Origin: Flavobacterium frigoris
GTDB taxonomy: Bacteria; Bacteroidota; Bacteroidia; Flavobacteriales; Flavobacteriaceae
Reading direction: 5' to 3'
Assembly: GCF_900111075.1 (NCBI RefSeq)
Contig: NZ_FOFZ01000007.1
Coordinates: forward strand, 62,001-126,000
Length of the DNA stretch: 64,000 nt
The first letter of the stretch is position 1; every line of letters begins with the position of its first letter. The notes under the pieces are model-generated. The model was not told the origin of the DNA, made no database searches, and saw nothing but the letters and a program-made list of their open reading frames with translations. This document shows, in pieces, positions 26,411 through 36,393 of the stretch. The position numbers and the translations under genes are program-made.

Positions 26411-26440
26411 TTTGTTTTAACAAGAATATTTATATATTTG
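26411..26440 (+). promoter_or_regulatory. Bacteroidota-type promoter of the barrel gene
   Basis: TTTG (26411-26414), an 18-bp spacer, then TATATTTG (26433-26440), fitting TTTG/-33 and TAnnTTTG/-7. The start codon is 26 bp further. Identical spacing is seen at 41901-41930. Confidence 0.8.
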
Positions 26441-26466
26441 CATTTCAAAAATTAAATAAAAATAAA

Positions 26467-27078
26467 ATGAAAAAAATTACATTAACAGTTGCGGCTGTAC
26501 TTGCTTTTGCATTTTCTAATGCACAAACAACTAAATTCGGTATTAAAGGTGGATTAAATGTTTCAAATTTTTCTGGAGATGTAGAAGATAATTCTGCACT
26601 AGTTGGTTTTAATGTAGGTGGTTTTGTAGAAATTAAAGTTTCTGACAAATTTGCTGTTCAACCTGAATTATTGTTTTCTACTCAAGGTGCAAAAAATGAA
26701 TTTACTGAGCCAGGGGGCTATAAAGTTGATTCAAAATTAACTCTAGGATATATAAATGTCCCAGTGATGTTAAAATATTATGCAGCTGAAAAATTTAGTT
26801 TAGAAGCTGGTCCACAAATTGGATTTTTAGTTAGTGCGAAGTCAAAAGCGGATATAACTGATGGAGGTACTACAGTTACAGTAAAGGAAGATTCAAAAGA
26901 TCAATTTAAGTCAATTGATTTTGGGATGAATTTTGGTGCTGGATATGATTTCACAGAAAATTTATCTGCTGGTTTAAGATACAATCTGGGATTGTCTAAC
27001 ATTGCTGATGTAGAAGCTGGAGATGATTTTAAATTGAAAAACAGTGTATTTTCAGTATCTTTAGGATACAAGTTCTAA
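26467..27078 (+). CDS. Outer-membrane beta-barrel protein (PorT-like)
   Basis: A 203-residue exported barrel: signal peptide ending FSNAQ (about residue 20), then FGIKGGLNVSNFSG, FAVQPELLFSTQGAK, LEAGPQIGFLVSAK and a C-terminal SVSLGYKF ending in Phe. It resembles the protein at 25283-25846 strand for strand, so the two are likely paralogues. A strong promoter precedes and a terminator follows, making it a single-gene, probably well expressed unit. Confidence 0.87.
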   Translation: MKKITLTVAAVLAFAFSNAQTTKFGIKGGLNVSNFSGDVEDNSALVGFNVGGFVEIKVSDKFAVQPELLFSTQGAKNEFTEPGGYKVDSKLTLGYINVPVMLKYYAAEKFSLEAGPQIGFLVSAKSKADITDGGTTVTVKEDSKDQFKSIDFGMNFGAGYDFTENLSAGLRYNLGLSNIADVEAGDDFKLKNSVFSVSLGYKF

Positions 27079-27100
27079 TTCATTTAGATTGTAAATATTT

Positions 27101-27127
27101 AAAACCTCCCAATTGGGAGGTTTTTTT
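27101..27127 (+). terminator. Terminator of the barrel gene
   Basis: AAAACCTCCC-AATT-GGGAGGTTTTTTT, a tight perfect hairpin. Confidence 0.92.
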
Positions 27128-27155
27128 ATGCGTATAAAATGCGTTAATTTGTAGT

Positions 27156-28052
27156 ATGAATTGGAATTCGTATGTCAAAAGTTATCAATCCTATTTAAAG
27201 ATTGAGCGTGGCTTATCAAAGAATACTATTGAAAATTATTCTTTCGATATCGAACGGTTGTGCTTATTTCTTAGTGAAAATAAAATTGAAGTTTCGCCAC
27301 TGAAAATCGAAGAAGAGACAATTCAGCAATTTATATATGCAGTATCAAATGAGGTTAATCCACGTTCGCAGGCACGAATAATATCAGGGCTAAAAAGTTT
27401 TTTTGGGTATTTGATTTTTGAAGATTATCGACTCGATAACCCTTTACAACTAATTGAATCACCCATAACAGGTAGGAAGTTGCCAGATACATTATCAGTT
27501 GATGAAATTGATGCGTTGATCAAGGCGATTGATTTGAGTTCAAATGAAGGAGAGCGCAATCGTGCTATGCTAGAAACCCTCTATGGCTGCGGTCTTCGCG
27601 TTTCAGAATTAGTATCTTTAAAAATCTCTGATTTATTCTTTGAAGAGGGTTTTGTTAAAGTCACTGGAAAAGGAAATAAGCAACGTTTTGTGCCTATTGG
27701 TACATTGGCTCAAAAATACATTCATATCTATAAAGACACCATCAGAATCCGTCTGAATGTAAAGAAAGAGCATGGTGATATTTTATTTTTGAATAGAAGA
27801 GGAAGCCAACTCACAAGAGCGATGATTTTTACCATTATCAAAGATTTGGCGGTTAAAATAGACTTACATAAAAAAATAAGTCCACATACCTTTCGTCATT
27901 CTTTTGCGACACATCTTCTTGAAAATGGTGCCGACTTGCGTTCCATTCAGTTGATGCTTGGACATGAATCAATTACTACAACAGAGATTTATTTGCATCT
28001 GGACAGGAAATTTTTAACGGAAGTGATTAATAACTTTCACCCCAGAAAATAA
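27156..28052 (+). CDS. xerD: Site-specific tyrosine recombinase XerD
   Basis: A 298-residue recombinase with every catalytic residue in place: Arg148 (CGLRVSEL), Lys172 (TGKGNKQR), His244 and Arg247 (SPHTFRHSFATH), His270 (MLGHESI) and Tyr279 (TEIYLHL). The N-terminal SAM-like domain spans 1-100. It resolves chromosome dimers at dif. Unlike the prophage integrase remnants it is full-length and keeps His in box II, so it belongs to the core genome. Confidence 0.95.
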   Translation: MNWNSYVKSYQSYLKIERGLSKNTIENYSFDIERLCLFLSENKIEVSPLKIEEETIQQFIYAVSNEVNPRSQARIISGLKSFFGYLIFEDYRLDNPLQLIESPITGRKLPDTLSVDEIDALIKAIDLSSNEGERNRAMLETLYGCGLRVSELVSLKISDLFFEEGFVKVTGKGNKQRFVPIGTLAQKYIHIYKDTIRIRLNVKKEHGDILFLNRRGSQLTRAMIFTIIKDLAVKIDLHKKISPHTFRHSFATHLLENGADLRSIQLMLGHESITTTEIYLHLDRKFLTEVINNFHPRK

Positions 28053-28084
28053 AAAATTCCAAAAACCATTTGACTGGAATTTAG
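28051..28084. terminator. Terminator between xerD and rny (convergent)
   Basis: AAATTCCA (28054-28061) pairs with TGGAATTT (28075-28082). Confidence 0.65.
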
Positions 28085-28109
28085 AATTTTGATATTGGAA
28101 ATTAAAGTT

Positions 28110-29672
28110 TTACTTAGCAATATTTACTGCTCTTGTTTCTCTAATTACTGTTACTTTAACCTGACCTGGATAAGTCATTTCAGTTTGAATTTTTTGTGAA
28201 ATTTCAAAAGAAAGGGTAGCTGCGTTATCATCAGATACTTTTTCGCTTTCTACAATAACTCGTAGTTCTCTACCAGCTTGAATCGCATAAGCATTTTTAA
28301 CACCAGTGAAGCCGTAAGCTACTTCTTCTAAGTCTTTCAAACGTTGAATATAAGAATCTAATACTTGTCTTCTTGCACCCGGTCTTGCACCTGAAATGGC
28401 ATCACAAACTTGGATAATTGGAGACAATAAAGATTTCATTTCTATTTCATCGTGGTGCGCTCCGATAGCATTACATACTTCTTCTTTTTCACCATATTTT
28501 TCAGCCCATTGCATTCCTAATAAAGCGTGAGGTAAATCGCTTTCTGCATCTGGCACTTTACCGATATCATGTAATAAACCAGCTCTTTTAGCTAATTTTA
28601 CATTCAGACCCAATTCAGCTGCCATGATTCCACAAAGTTTAGAAACTTCACGGGAGTGTTGTAATAAATTTTGTCCGTAAGAAGAACGGTATTTCATACG
28701 TCCCACTACTTTTATTAATTCAGGGTGTAATCCATGAATTCCTAAATCGATAACGGTGCGTTTTCCAACTTCGATAATTTCATCGTCAATTTGTTTCGCT
28801 GTTTTAGCAACAACTTCTTCAATACGAGCAGGGTGAATCCGTCCGTCCGTTACTAGCTTGTGTAAAGCTAAACGTGCAATTTCTCTACGTACAGGGTCAA
28901 AACAAGATAGGATAATAGCTTCTGGTGTGTCATCTACAATGATTTCCACGCCTGTTGCTGCTTCCAGTGCTCTAATGTTACGCCCTTCACGGCCAATAAT
29001 TCTACCTTTAACATCGTCAGATTCTATGTTAAAAACAGATACACAGTTTTCTACTGCTTCCTCTGTTCCTACTCTTTGGATGGTATTAATGATAATTTTC
29101 TTAGCTTCTTGTTGTGCCGTTAACTTAGCCTCTTCAATTGTGTCTTGAATATGAGACATTGCTTTAGTCTTAGCTTCAGCTTTTAAACCTTCTACTAACT
29201 GATTTTTAGCATCCTCAGCAGATAATCCTGAAATTACTTCAAGTTGTTGTAATTGGCTTTTATGTAGTTTATCAACTTCTACTTGTCTTTTGTCTAAAAC
29301 TTCAATTTTAGCAGTGAATTCCGTTGTTTTTGCTTCAAAATCGTCGTTGACTTTCTTAACCTTAGATAATTCGTTAGAAACTTGGGATTCTTTGTCTCTA
29401 ATTCTTTTTTCAACTTCAGCTACTTTCTTGTCTCTAGTCAGAATTACTTGTTCGTGTTCTGATTTAAGTTCAATGAACTTTTCTTTTGCCTGAAGGATTT
29501 TATCTTTCTTTATGTTCTCAGCTTCAAGATTGGCATCTTTTAAAATAGATGAAGCTTCTTTTTTTGCGCTTTTAATAAGATTAGAAATATTGCTTTTTTC
29601 TATAATTTTAGCGATTCCAAAACCCGCTGCAATACCTATAATTCCTGAAATAACGATCGTTAATATGTCCAT
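28110..29672 (-). CDS. rny: Ribonuclease Y
   Basis: A 520-residue protein in the usual order: one N-terminal membrane segment (about 3-22), a long coiled coil (about 30-190), a KH RNA-binding domain with [15 protein letters not shown], then the HD metal-dependent domain with LLHDIGK and AHHDEIE. RNase Y makes the first endonucleolytic cuts in mRNA decay and anchors the degradosome at the membrane. It follows a 6S-like RNA gene and zapA on the same strand. Confidence 0.96.
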   Translation of the reverse strand: MDILTIVISGIIGIAAGFGIAKIIEKSNISNLIKSAKKEASSILKDANLEAENIKKDKILQAKEKFIELKSEHEQVILTRDKKVAEVEKRIRDKESQVSNELSKVKKVNDDFEAKTTEFTAKIEVLDKRQVEVDKLHKSQLQQLEVISGLSAEDAKNQLVEGLKAEAKTKAMSHIQDTIEEAKLTAQQEAKKIIINTIQRVGTEEAVENCVSVFNIESDDVKGRIIGREGRNIRALEAATGVEIIVDDTPEAIILSCFDPVRREIARLALHKLVTDGRIHPARIEEVVAKTAKQIDDEIIEVGKRTVIDLGIHGLHPELIKVVGRMKYRSSYGQNLLQHSREVSKLCGIMAAELGLNVKLAKRAGLLHDIGKVPDAESDLPHALLGMQWAEKYGEKEEVCNAIGAHHDEIEMKSLLSPIIQVCDAISGARPGARRQVLDSYIQRLKDLEEVAYGFTGVKNAYAIQAGRELRVIVESEKVSDDNAATLSFEISQKIQTEMTYPGQVKVTVIRETRAVNIAK

Positions 29673-29689
29673 GTTTGTTAAAATTTATA

Positions 29690-29858
29690 TATAAAAAAAG
29701 CCTACATTAGGTTGATTGAATAAACTCGAAAATGACAAGTTTTGAGCTAACTCACTGTTCAAGTTTCCTCGCCTAGGCGTGGCATGCTTTAGTAGTGATG
29801 ATTTGCTCATTCTAAATTATTAGTGTTGAGTTTACCAAATGTGAACTAATGTAGGCAG
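29690..29858 (-). ncRNA. ssrS: 6S RNA (RNA polymerase regulator), predicted
   Basis: Transcribed with zapA and rny. The ends pair: GCCTACATTAG (29700-29710) with CTAATGTAGGC (29846-29856), next to TAAACTC/GAGTTTA, enclosing a long, largely self-complementary arm with an internal bubble. On the minus strand the closing stem is followed by a T-run (from A-run 29694-29699), a terminator. A rod-like RNA of about 170 bases between zapA and rny is the position I know for 6S RNA in Bacteroidota; covariance search is still needed. Confidence 0.75.
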
Positions 29859-29882
29859 TATCTTAGTTTCTGTAAAGAACGT

Positions 29883-30176
29883 TTAATTGTCGAGATATTG
29901 ATCTAAAAGCGCATTCAATTTTTTAATTCTTTCAATAGTTTCCTCTCCATTGATAGTATTATCTATTTGTTTTTGTTCTACTTGAGAAGCAAATTGCAAA
30001 GCGCACATGGCTAAGACATCTTGCTTGTCTCGTACAGCATAATTTTCTTCAAACTGCTTCATCATCACATCAATTTTTTTAGAAGCACTTCTAAGTCCTT
30101 CTTCTTGAAAAAGTTCTACCGTTAATGGATAGACTCTGTCTGCAATTGATATTTTAATTTTAAGCTTTTCGTCCAT
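29883..30176 (-). CDS. zapA: Cell division protein ZapA
   Basis: A 97-residue protein of the expected size: an N-terminal beta-rich head (KIKISIADRVYPLTVELFQEE) followed by a coiled coil. The head contacts FtsZ and the helix makes dimers and tetramers, bundling FtsZ filaments at midcell. It lies 8 bp after a coiled-coil gene of unknown function, so the two are one operon. Confidence 0.88.
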   Translation of the reverse strand: MDEKLKIKISIADRVYPLTVELFQEEGLRSASKKIDVMMKQFEENYAVRDKQDVLAMCALQFASQVEQKQIDNTINGEETIERIKKLNALLDQYLDN

Positions 30177-30184
30177 ATTTTTTA

Positions 30185-30475
30185 CTAATCAGATAGCTGT
30201 GCTATACAGTAATCAATTTCCCGAATTAATGAATTTATTTTAAGCTTTGTATCTCTTTTATTATCGTCACTGCCTAATAATGAATTGGCAATCTTAAGTG
30301 TTTCATATTGCGATTTTAGCGCTTCAATCTCATTTGACTGAGTTTGTATGATGGTTGCAGATTTTGTTAATTCGATTTTTAACTCTTGAGTGTTTTGATC
30401 TAAACGGTTTATTTTTAGAATTAGTTTTTCAACTTTGTTTTCAAGAGTATCAATTATTTCTGCAATTACACTCAT
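30185..30475 (-). CDS. Small coiled-coil protein upstream of zapA
   Basis: A 96-residue, almost wholly helical protein with heptads (SVIAEIIDTLENKVEKLILK, then QTQSNEIEALKSQYETLK). No enzyme motif or signal. Eight bases separate it from zapA. It could be a divisome partner akin to ZapB, but homology to ZapB is not visible; that is a guess from position and shape. The ATG at 30475 is preceded by a 168-bp intergenic region with no other gene. Confidence 0.75.
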   Translation of the reverse strand: MSVIAEIIDTLENKVEKLILKINRLDQNTQELKIELTKSATIIQTQSNEIEALKSQYETLKIANSLLGSDDNKRDTKLKINSLIREIDYCIAQLSD

Positions 30476-30643
30476 TATTTATCCTATTCATTACTTAATA
30501 TTACAAATTTAGTATTACTTTTTATTATTACAATATATTATTCGTTTTTTTATTATAAAATAATCAAATTGTTGTAATGTAAATGGTTACAAAATGTATT
30601 ATTTTATAAAGGAGAACAAATTACTTTTTTTATCTTAGCAAAA

Positions 30644-32350
30644 ATGTATACCATGAGATTTTTATTTTTTTTTCTATTGTTTTCGGGGGCTGTTGTAGCA
30701 CAAACGGAATATCCAAAGGACTATTTTAGTGCTCCTCTCGACATTCCTATGCAACTTTCAGGTAATTTTGGAGAATTACGTCCCAATCATTTTCATGCGG
30801 GTTTTGATTTTAGGACGTTGCAGCGTGAAGGCTTGAACGTACATGCTGTTGCAGATGGGTATGTATCGAGAATAAAGATTTCGACCTTCGGGAATGGTAG
30901 GGCGATTTATATAACGCACCCCAATGGGTTTACTTCTGTCTATTGTCATTTGCAAAAAGGAACTGATGCCATAGAAAGTTATATTAAGAAGACACATTAT
31001 AAAGAAAAAGCATTTGAAATAGAAATGTTTTTGAAGCCGAATGAGTTGGTCGTCAAAAAAGGCCAAACCATTGCGTTATCTGGAAACACGGGATCTTCAG
31101 AAGGCCCGCATTTGCATTTTGAATTTCGCGACAGCAAAACAGAGAAAATCATCAACCCCATGTTGTTTGGTTTTGATAAAGATATCAAAGACACTAAAAA
31201 ACCATCGGTTTCAGCAGTATATGTTTATCCAGTTGACGGTAAAACTTCGGTAAACCAATCGAAACGTCCGTTATTATTGAACTTGTCCTTGCAAAAGGAT
31301 GGTAGTTATCTTGCGAATAAGGTGGTCGCTAATGGTAAAATAGGTTTTGGGATCACAGCTGCGGATTATGATAATGCATCAGGGAACAGGAATGGAATTT
31401 ATAAATTGCAGTCCTTCTTGAATGGAAAGCCTAGTTTTGGTTATCAATTAGACACCTATTCATTTGATGATATGCGTTATGTAAATGCCTTAATTGATTA
31501 TCGAAGATATAAAACAACTTCACAAAGGGTACAGAAACTATTTATGGTGAATCCTTATAAATTAAGTTTTATAGAAACAGATGATGCAAATGGTGTTGTT
31601 ACAGTACGCCCTAACTTAACGTCTGTTTATCGAATTGAAGTTTCGGATTTTATGGGGAATACAACGACAATTTCTATTCCTATTAGTTATGATTTATCGT
31701 CAACCATTGTAGAAAAGGAGACTGTGGTTTCTAATTATTTTGTGAAGGTAAATAAGGACAACAATTTTGCTAAAAATAATATGTCAGTTTTCTTTCCTGC
31801 CGGAACTTTTTATGAAGATTTTGATATGAATTTTGATGTTAAAGACGACATTCTGTATCTTCATGATGAGACAATTCCTGTACACTCTAATTTTACAATT
31901 ACGATAGAGGATAATAAATATACAGATAGTCAAAAGGAAAAAGTATTCCTTGCAGATATTAGTAAAAGTGGGAGAGTAGGCTATAATAGTACGTCTAGAA
32001 AGGATAACGTATTTACGGCTAGAGTACGATCCTTAGGTAAATATACCTTGGCAATGGACACTACTGCGCCATCAATTACTATTGGTAGATCTATTGAAGG
32101 TAAATGGTTGAGCACGCAAAAAACAATTCAACTTTCAATACATGATGGTGGTTCAGGAATAAAGAGCTATAATGGGTATTTAAATGGGAATTGGATTTTA
32201 TTCGAATATGATAATAAAACAAGAAAAATTACACATGATTTTAGTGACGGAGTTGTGGCGGAAGGCGCAAATGATTTAAAAGTCGTTGTCACGGATAATG
32301 TAGGAAATTCTACTATCTTTGAAACTCAGTTTTTTAGAAGTCAAAAATAA
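30644..32350 (+). CDS. M23-family metallopeptidase, exported
   Basis: A 568-residue protein with signal peptide (MRFLFFFLLFSGAVVAQ; ATG at 30644 or 30653). The peptidase (LytM) domain, about 25-190, has HAGFDFRT and GPHLHFEF, the HxH zinc motif; the rest forms beta-sandwich domains with no known name. By family it cuts peptide cross-links in peptidoglycan (or related glycyl links). It is placed directly before a TonB-dependent receptor gene and after the division genes. The upstream -7 element is not obvious. Confidence 0.88.
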   Translation: MYTMRFLFFFLLFSGAVVAQTEYPKDYFSAPLDIPMQLSGNFGELRPNHFHAGFDFRTLQREGLNVHAVADGYVSRIKISTFGNGRAIYITHPNGFTSVYCHLQKGTDAIESYIKKTHYKEKAFEIEMFLKPNELVVKKGQTIALSGNTGSSEGPHLHFEFRDSKTEKIINPMLFGFDKDIKDTKKPSVSAVYVYPVDGKTSVNQSKRPLLLNLSLQKDGSYLANKVVANGKIGFGITAADYDNASGNRNGIYKLQSFLNGKPSFGYQLDTYSFDDMRYVNALIDYRRYKTTSQRVQKLFMVNPYKLSFIETDDANGVVTVRPNLTSVYRIEVSDFMGNTTTISIPISYDLSSTIVEKETVVSNYFVKVNKDNNFAKNNMSVFFPAGTFYEDFDMNFDVKDDILYLHDETIPVHSNFTITIEDNKYTDSQKEKVFLADISKSGRVGYNSTSRKDNVFTARVRSLGKYTLAMDTTAPSITIGRSIEGKWLSTQKTIQLSIHDGGSGIKSYNGYLNGNWILFEYDNKTRKITHDFSDGVVAEGANDLKVVVTDNVGNSTIFETQFFRSQK

Positions 32351-32365
32351 TAATATACGGACATC

Positions 32366-34834
32366 TTGAGTATCACTAAATTTTTTTTTGTTTTTATCAC
32401 TTTGTGGGTTAGTTTGCCTTCGTTTGCGCAATCCGCGCGGGTAAAGGGAGTTATTCTCGATAAAAATAATAAGCCAGTAGAGAATGTAAATGTTACGGTG
32501 GCGGGAAGTAGAACAGAATCTAATGAAAACGGGTTTTATCTTATCAGAATTCCTGTAAATCAAAAGGTAGCAGTTGTTTTTACTCATGTTTCTTTAAAAA
32601 AAGCAACCGTCTATCTTACATTAAAAATAGACGAAGACTATGAGTTCAACTTGGTTATGAATGACCGGGAAGAGCAAATGGGCGAAATTATCGTCACTAC
32701 GAACAACAAGAAGCAAGTTCATGGAATTACTACTATTGAACCTGAGGTTATTCGGAAAATTCCCGGAGCCAATGCCGGTATAGAAAATATTTTAAAAACA
32801 CTTCCAGGAGTTAATTCGAATAACGAACTGAGTACGCAATATGCCGTACGAGGTGGGAATTACGATGAGAATTTAGTTTATGTAAATGATATTGAAATTT
32901 ATCGCCCTTTTCTAATCCGTTCTGGACAACAGGAAGGGCTGAGTTTTACCAATACTGATTTAGTTCAAAACGTAGAATTTTCGGCGGGTGGTTTTCAAGC
33001 GAAATTTGGAGATAAATTGTCTTCGGTATTAGATATTACGTATCGGAAACCTACACGATTTGGAGCTACAGTTGAAGCGAGTTTTCTTGGCGGAAGCCTT
33101 TCAGTAGATGCTATTTCGAAGAATAATAAATGGACGGCGATCACCGGAGTTCGCTATAGAAACAATAGTCTTTTAGTAAATAGTCAAGATACGCAAACTA
33201 ATTTTACTCCTGCATTTGTCGATGTTCAAACAAACATAAATTATCAGGCTTCGCCAAAATGGCAATGGAGTTTTCTGGGGAATATTTCGCAAAATAAATA
33301 CCAATACCAGCCATTAACACGCCAAACTAAATTTGGAACCATAGATAATCCAATGGCGCTAACTGTGTATTATGAAGGACAAGAAAAGGATAAGTACGAC
33401 ACTTATTTCGGCGCCGTTAAAACAACATTCAAAGCATCAGATACTTTTACATTAAAATTTATAGGTTCTGTTTTTCATACTTTAGAACAAGAACATTTTG
33501 ATATTTTTGCCCAATATCGTTTAGGCGAAGTGGATTCTAATATTGGATCAGAGACCTATGGAGACGTTGCTTTTACCCGTGGCATTGGCACGCAACTTAA
33601 TCATGCTCGTAATGATTTGGATGCATTGATCGTAAATACCGAAATAAAAGGATTCCATGATTGGAGAAAAAATCTATTGGAATGGGGAGTTAAATATACC
33701 CGGGAATCGATTCGAGATAGAGTAGTGGAATGGGAAGTAATTGATTCAGCCGGTTTTTCCATAAACCCTCCGATTATTGATTTGCCTAAAAATGACCAAC
33801 CTTATTCATCTTATGCTGGGCCATTGGTTCCTTATCAGAATGTACGAGCTACTAATTTCAATACAATCAGTAGATTTTCTGGTTACGGGCAATGGAGTAG
33901 AAAAGACAAGATAGGCAACAGTGAAGTTTGGTACAATGCTGGAGTGCGAATCCATAATTGGGAAGTTGCAGGCGAGAATGTTATCAGTTCTTCCCAAACT
34001 ACCGTTAGCCCTAGAGCGCAGTTTGCCATAAAACCGGATTGGGAGAAGGATATGGTTTTTAGGCTTGCAGGAGGCGTGTATCATCAACCGCCATTCTACA
34101 GAGAACTCAGGGATGCTGACGGAGTCGTTCGGCCTAATGTGAAAGCACAACAATCCATTCATTTTGTTTTAAGCAATGACTATAGTTTTAAAATGTGGGA
34201 TCGTCCTTTTAAACTCGTTTCGGAGTTGTACTACAAGTCGCTTACAGATGTGAATACTTATACAATTGATAACGTTAGGATCCGTTATGCCGCTTCTAAT
34301 GTAGCCAAAGGATATGCGCAAGGATTGGATTTTAGGTTGAACGGAGAATTTGTTCCTGGAACAGAATCTTGGTTTAGCTTTGGTTATCTTAAAACAGAAG
34401 AAAATAGCGAAAACAAAGGCTATATCGACAGACCTACAGATCAGAGATTGAAATTCGGACTTTTATTCCAGGATTTTATGCCTAATATTCCAAGCGTTAA
34501 AATATATCTGAATTTGGTTTACAATACAGGATTGCCTGGAGGTTCCCCTTCGTATGCTGATCCGTATTTGTACCAAAATAGATTAAATGATTATCGTAGG
34601 GTAGATGTAGGTTTTTCAAAAGTGCTGCTTGATAATACTATAGGGAAATCAAAAACAAATTGGCTGGGGAATTTCAAAGAGCTTGCGATAGGATTAGAAA
34701 TTTTTAATCTGTTTAACAATCAAAATGCAATTACGAATACATGGGTAAGGGATGTTTATTCTAAAAGCGAATATGCAATTCCAAATTATATGACCACACG
34801 TGTTTTTAATGTTAAGTTGAGTGCTAGATTATAG
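32366..34834 (+). CDS. TonB-dependent receptor with TTG start
   Basis: An 822-residue receptor: signal (SITKFFFVFITLWVSLPSFA), a carboxypeptidase-regulatory-like domain (about 24-105, VKGVILDKNNKPVENVNVTV), a plug (about 115-230: ANAGIENILKTLPGVNSNNE, YAVRGGNYDENLVYVNDIEI) and a barrel up to the C-terminal Leu. No SusD-type gene follows, so it is not a SusCD pair; ligand unknown. The first codon in frame that includes the signal is TTG 32366; the next ATG is far inside the mature protein, so TTG must be used. It lies 15 bp after the peptidase gene. Confidence 0.9.
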   Translation: MSITKFFFVFITLWVSLPSFAQSARVKGVILDKNNKPVENVNVTVAGSRTESNENGFYLIRIPVNQKVAVVFTHVSLKKATVYLTLKIDEDYEFNLVMNDREEQMGEIIVTTNNKKQVHGITTIEPEVIRKIPGANAGIENILKTLPGVNSNNELSTQYAVRGGNYDENLVYVNDIEIYRPFLIRSGQQEGLSFTNTDLVQNVEFSAGGFQAKFGDKLSSVLDITYRKPTRFGATVEASFLGGSLSVDAISKNNKWTAITGVRYRNNSLLVNSQDTQTNFTPAFVDVQTNINYQASPKWQWSFLGNISQNKYQYQPLTRQTKFGTIDNPMALTVYYEGQEKDKYDTYFGAVKTTFKASDTFTLKFIGSVFHTLEQEHFDIFAQYRLGEVDSNIGSETYGDVAFTRGIGTQLNHARNDLDALIVNTEIKGFHDWRKNLLEWGVKYTRESIRDRVVEWEVIDSAGFSINPPIIDLPKNDQPYSSYAGPLVPYQNVRATNFNTISRFSGYGQWSRKDKIGNSEVWYNAGVRIHNWEVAGENVISSSQTTVSPRAQFAIKPDWEKDMVFRLAGGVYHQPPFYRELRDADGVVRPNVKAQQSIHFVLSNDYSFKMWDRPFKLVSELYYKSLTDVNTYTIDNVRIRYAASNVAKGYAQGLDFRLNGEFVPGTESWFSFGYLKTEENSENKGYIDRPTDQRLKFGLLFQDFMPNIPSVKIYLNLVYNTGLPGGSPSYADPYLYQNRLNDYRRVDVGFSKVLLDNTIGKSKTNWLGNFKELAIGLEIFNLFNNQNAITNTWVRDVYSKSEYAIPNYMTTRVFNVKLSARL

Positions 34835-34951
34835 AGTAAGACTAGCTGTCACTTTTGGTTAAGTGCTCGTTTTATCATATAATTTAGTTATAAATATCAG
34901 AACCATTTTTAAAATTCATTACATTTGGATTTATTTTAATAGTACATCATC

Positions 34952-35674
34952 ATGAAAAAATTACATATAGCCTTATTAAGTATTACCGTTTTGCTTTTAG
35001 CCAGTTGTAAGCAAGAAGTGGAAAAGCCAAAAGTTATTTATGATGCTACTAATAAAGGAAAAGGAATCTCTAAAGTGGATTCTACTCAAGTGGCCATTTC
35101 TGATTTGCCTATTCAGATGGAAGGAACAGACTATTTAATTCATCCAGTAGGAGATTTGAGAGTGTATGAAAGAGGTACAAAAGCAAGATATGGCTCTTCG
35201 AGTGTAATTGATTTGAGTTTTACGATTTCTAACTATGGAGAAAATGAGATTACGGGCTATTTGCAAAATTTAAAGTTTCAAAAAACCGATTCAGATTCAA
35301 TACGTCCTTTAACAGATAAACCTGCTTTGATTCAAACTGCGACCTATTTAAAGTCTGTTGCTGATAGAGCTAAAAGACAAATTATGGTGTACACCATGTT
35401 TGATACGGATACGAATAGGGACGGGAAATTAGATAGCAGTGATATTAAATGCTTGTACTTAAGTGATATTAGCGGCAAGCGATTTACAAAAGTTTCTGAG
35501 GATTTTCAGGAATTGATAGATTGGAATTTAATCGATTCTAAAAGCCGATTGTATTTTAGAACGGTTGAAGACACAAATAAAAATGGACAGTTTGATAAAA
35601 ATGATGTGGTGCATTATAATTATATTGACCTGTCCTATAATTCATGGAAAGTAATCAATTACGAGCCCATTTAG
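34952..35674 (+). CDS. Lipoprotein with EF-hand/dockerin-like calcium loops
   Basis: A 240-residue lipoprotein (signal ending LLLASC, Cys19). It carries two Asp-rich loops, DTDTNRDGKLDSSDI and EDTNKNGQFDKNDV, that fit calcium loops of EF-hand or dockerin type, with no other EF-hand helices visible. The rest is beta-rich. No named family is recognised. It stands between the receptor gene and DUF2971 and has its own start region. Confidence 0.75.
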   Translation: MKKLHIALLSITVLLLASCKQEVEKPKVIYDATNKGKGISKVDSTQVAISDLPIQMEGTDYLIHPVGDLRVYERGTKARYGSSSVIDLSFTISNYGENEITGYLQNLKFQKTDSDSIRPLTDKPALIQTATYLKSVADRAKRQIMVYTMFDTDTNRDGKLDSSDIKCLYLSDISGKRFTKVSEDFQELIDWNLIDSKSRLYFRTVEDTNKNGQFDKNDVVHYNYIDLSYNSWKVINYEPI

Positions 35675-35689
35675 AATAAAAGCGTAACG

Positions 35690-36391
35690 CTAAATCAAAA
35701 TATCACTCTCCAAATCTGATTTTTCAATGGTAAAATCAAAGCCAAGTTGCTTAACTAATTGGATGACTAGATTTTTATACCAGTTTTCTGATTTTGGGTG
35801 AATGTAGATTTTATCAATCAGTTGACTCAGGTCGACATTGATTTTTAATCCATCATTTAATGTAATGTTGCTTTCGGCTACGTCTGATATAATACGGACT
35901 TCTCGCTCGTACTGAAAGCTTTTTCTTTTGAACAAAAAAGGGAAAAACATATCGTCAAAAGGGATGTATTCCTTTTTGTAATCGATATAATTCACTTCGC
36001 CAATATACTGTTTGAAATTATTTTCGGGAGCAAGGGCCTTTTGCAACCGACCAATGGTAGATTGTATGGCAATTCCCTCCGTGTTTTGCGTGAATATTTG
36101 CCACATAGCAAAGGATTCATATTCATTGATGTGCCAGCTACTGACGGCTACTTTTTCACGATGTATTTTGTAAAACTTTAAAAAATCAGGATTGTCAATC
36201 GATAATTTTCTGATTTCTTCAAAAGTAGGTTCGCTAAATGTACCTTCATATTGATCCTCAAATTTATCAGAGCGCGACATGAAAAGTTTTTTGGACATTA
36301 ATAAATCCAAAAACTTAGACAGATCCAAATACTTCCAGACAATAGTGTCAGGATCTTCTGGAAGTTTTATATTTTGGTTGTTGAGATACAT
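35690..36391 (-). CDS. DUF2971 family protein
   Basis: Start taken at ATG 36391 (MYLNNQNIK): the TTG 21 codons earlier overlaps another small gene and has no conserved residues. The 233-residue product shows the DUF2971 pattern: WKYLDLSKFLDLLMSKKLFM, SRSDKFEDQYEG, AMWQIFTQNTEGIAIQ and RKSFQYEREVRI. The function of the family is unknown; it is scattered in bacteria and often near defence or mobile genes, but here it has a core-genome setting. Confidence 0.85.
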   Translation of the reverse strand: MYLNNQNIKLPEDPDTIVWKYLDLSKFLDLLMSKKLFMSRSDKFEDQYEGTFSEPTFEEIRKLSIDNPDFLKFYKIHREKVAVSSWHINEYESFAMWQIFTQNTEGIAIQSTIGRLQKALAPENNFKQYIGEVNYIDYKKEYIPFDDMFFPFLFKRKSFQYEREVRIISDVAESNITLNDGLKINVDLSQLIDKIYIHPKSENWYKNLVIQLVKQLGFDFTIEKSDLESDILI

Positions 36392-36393
36392 TT

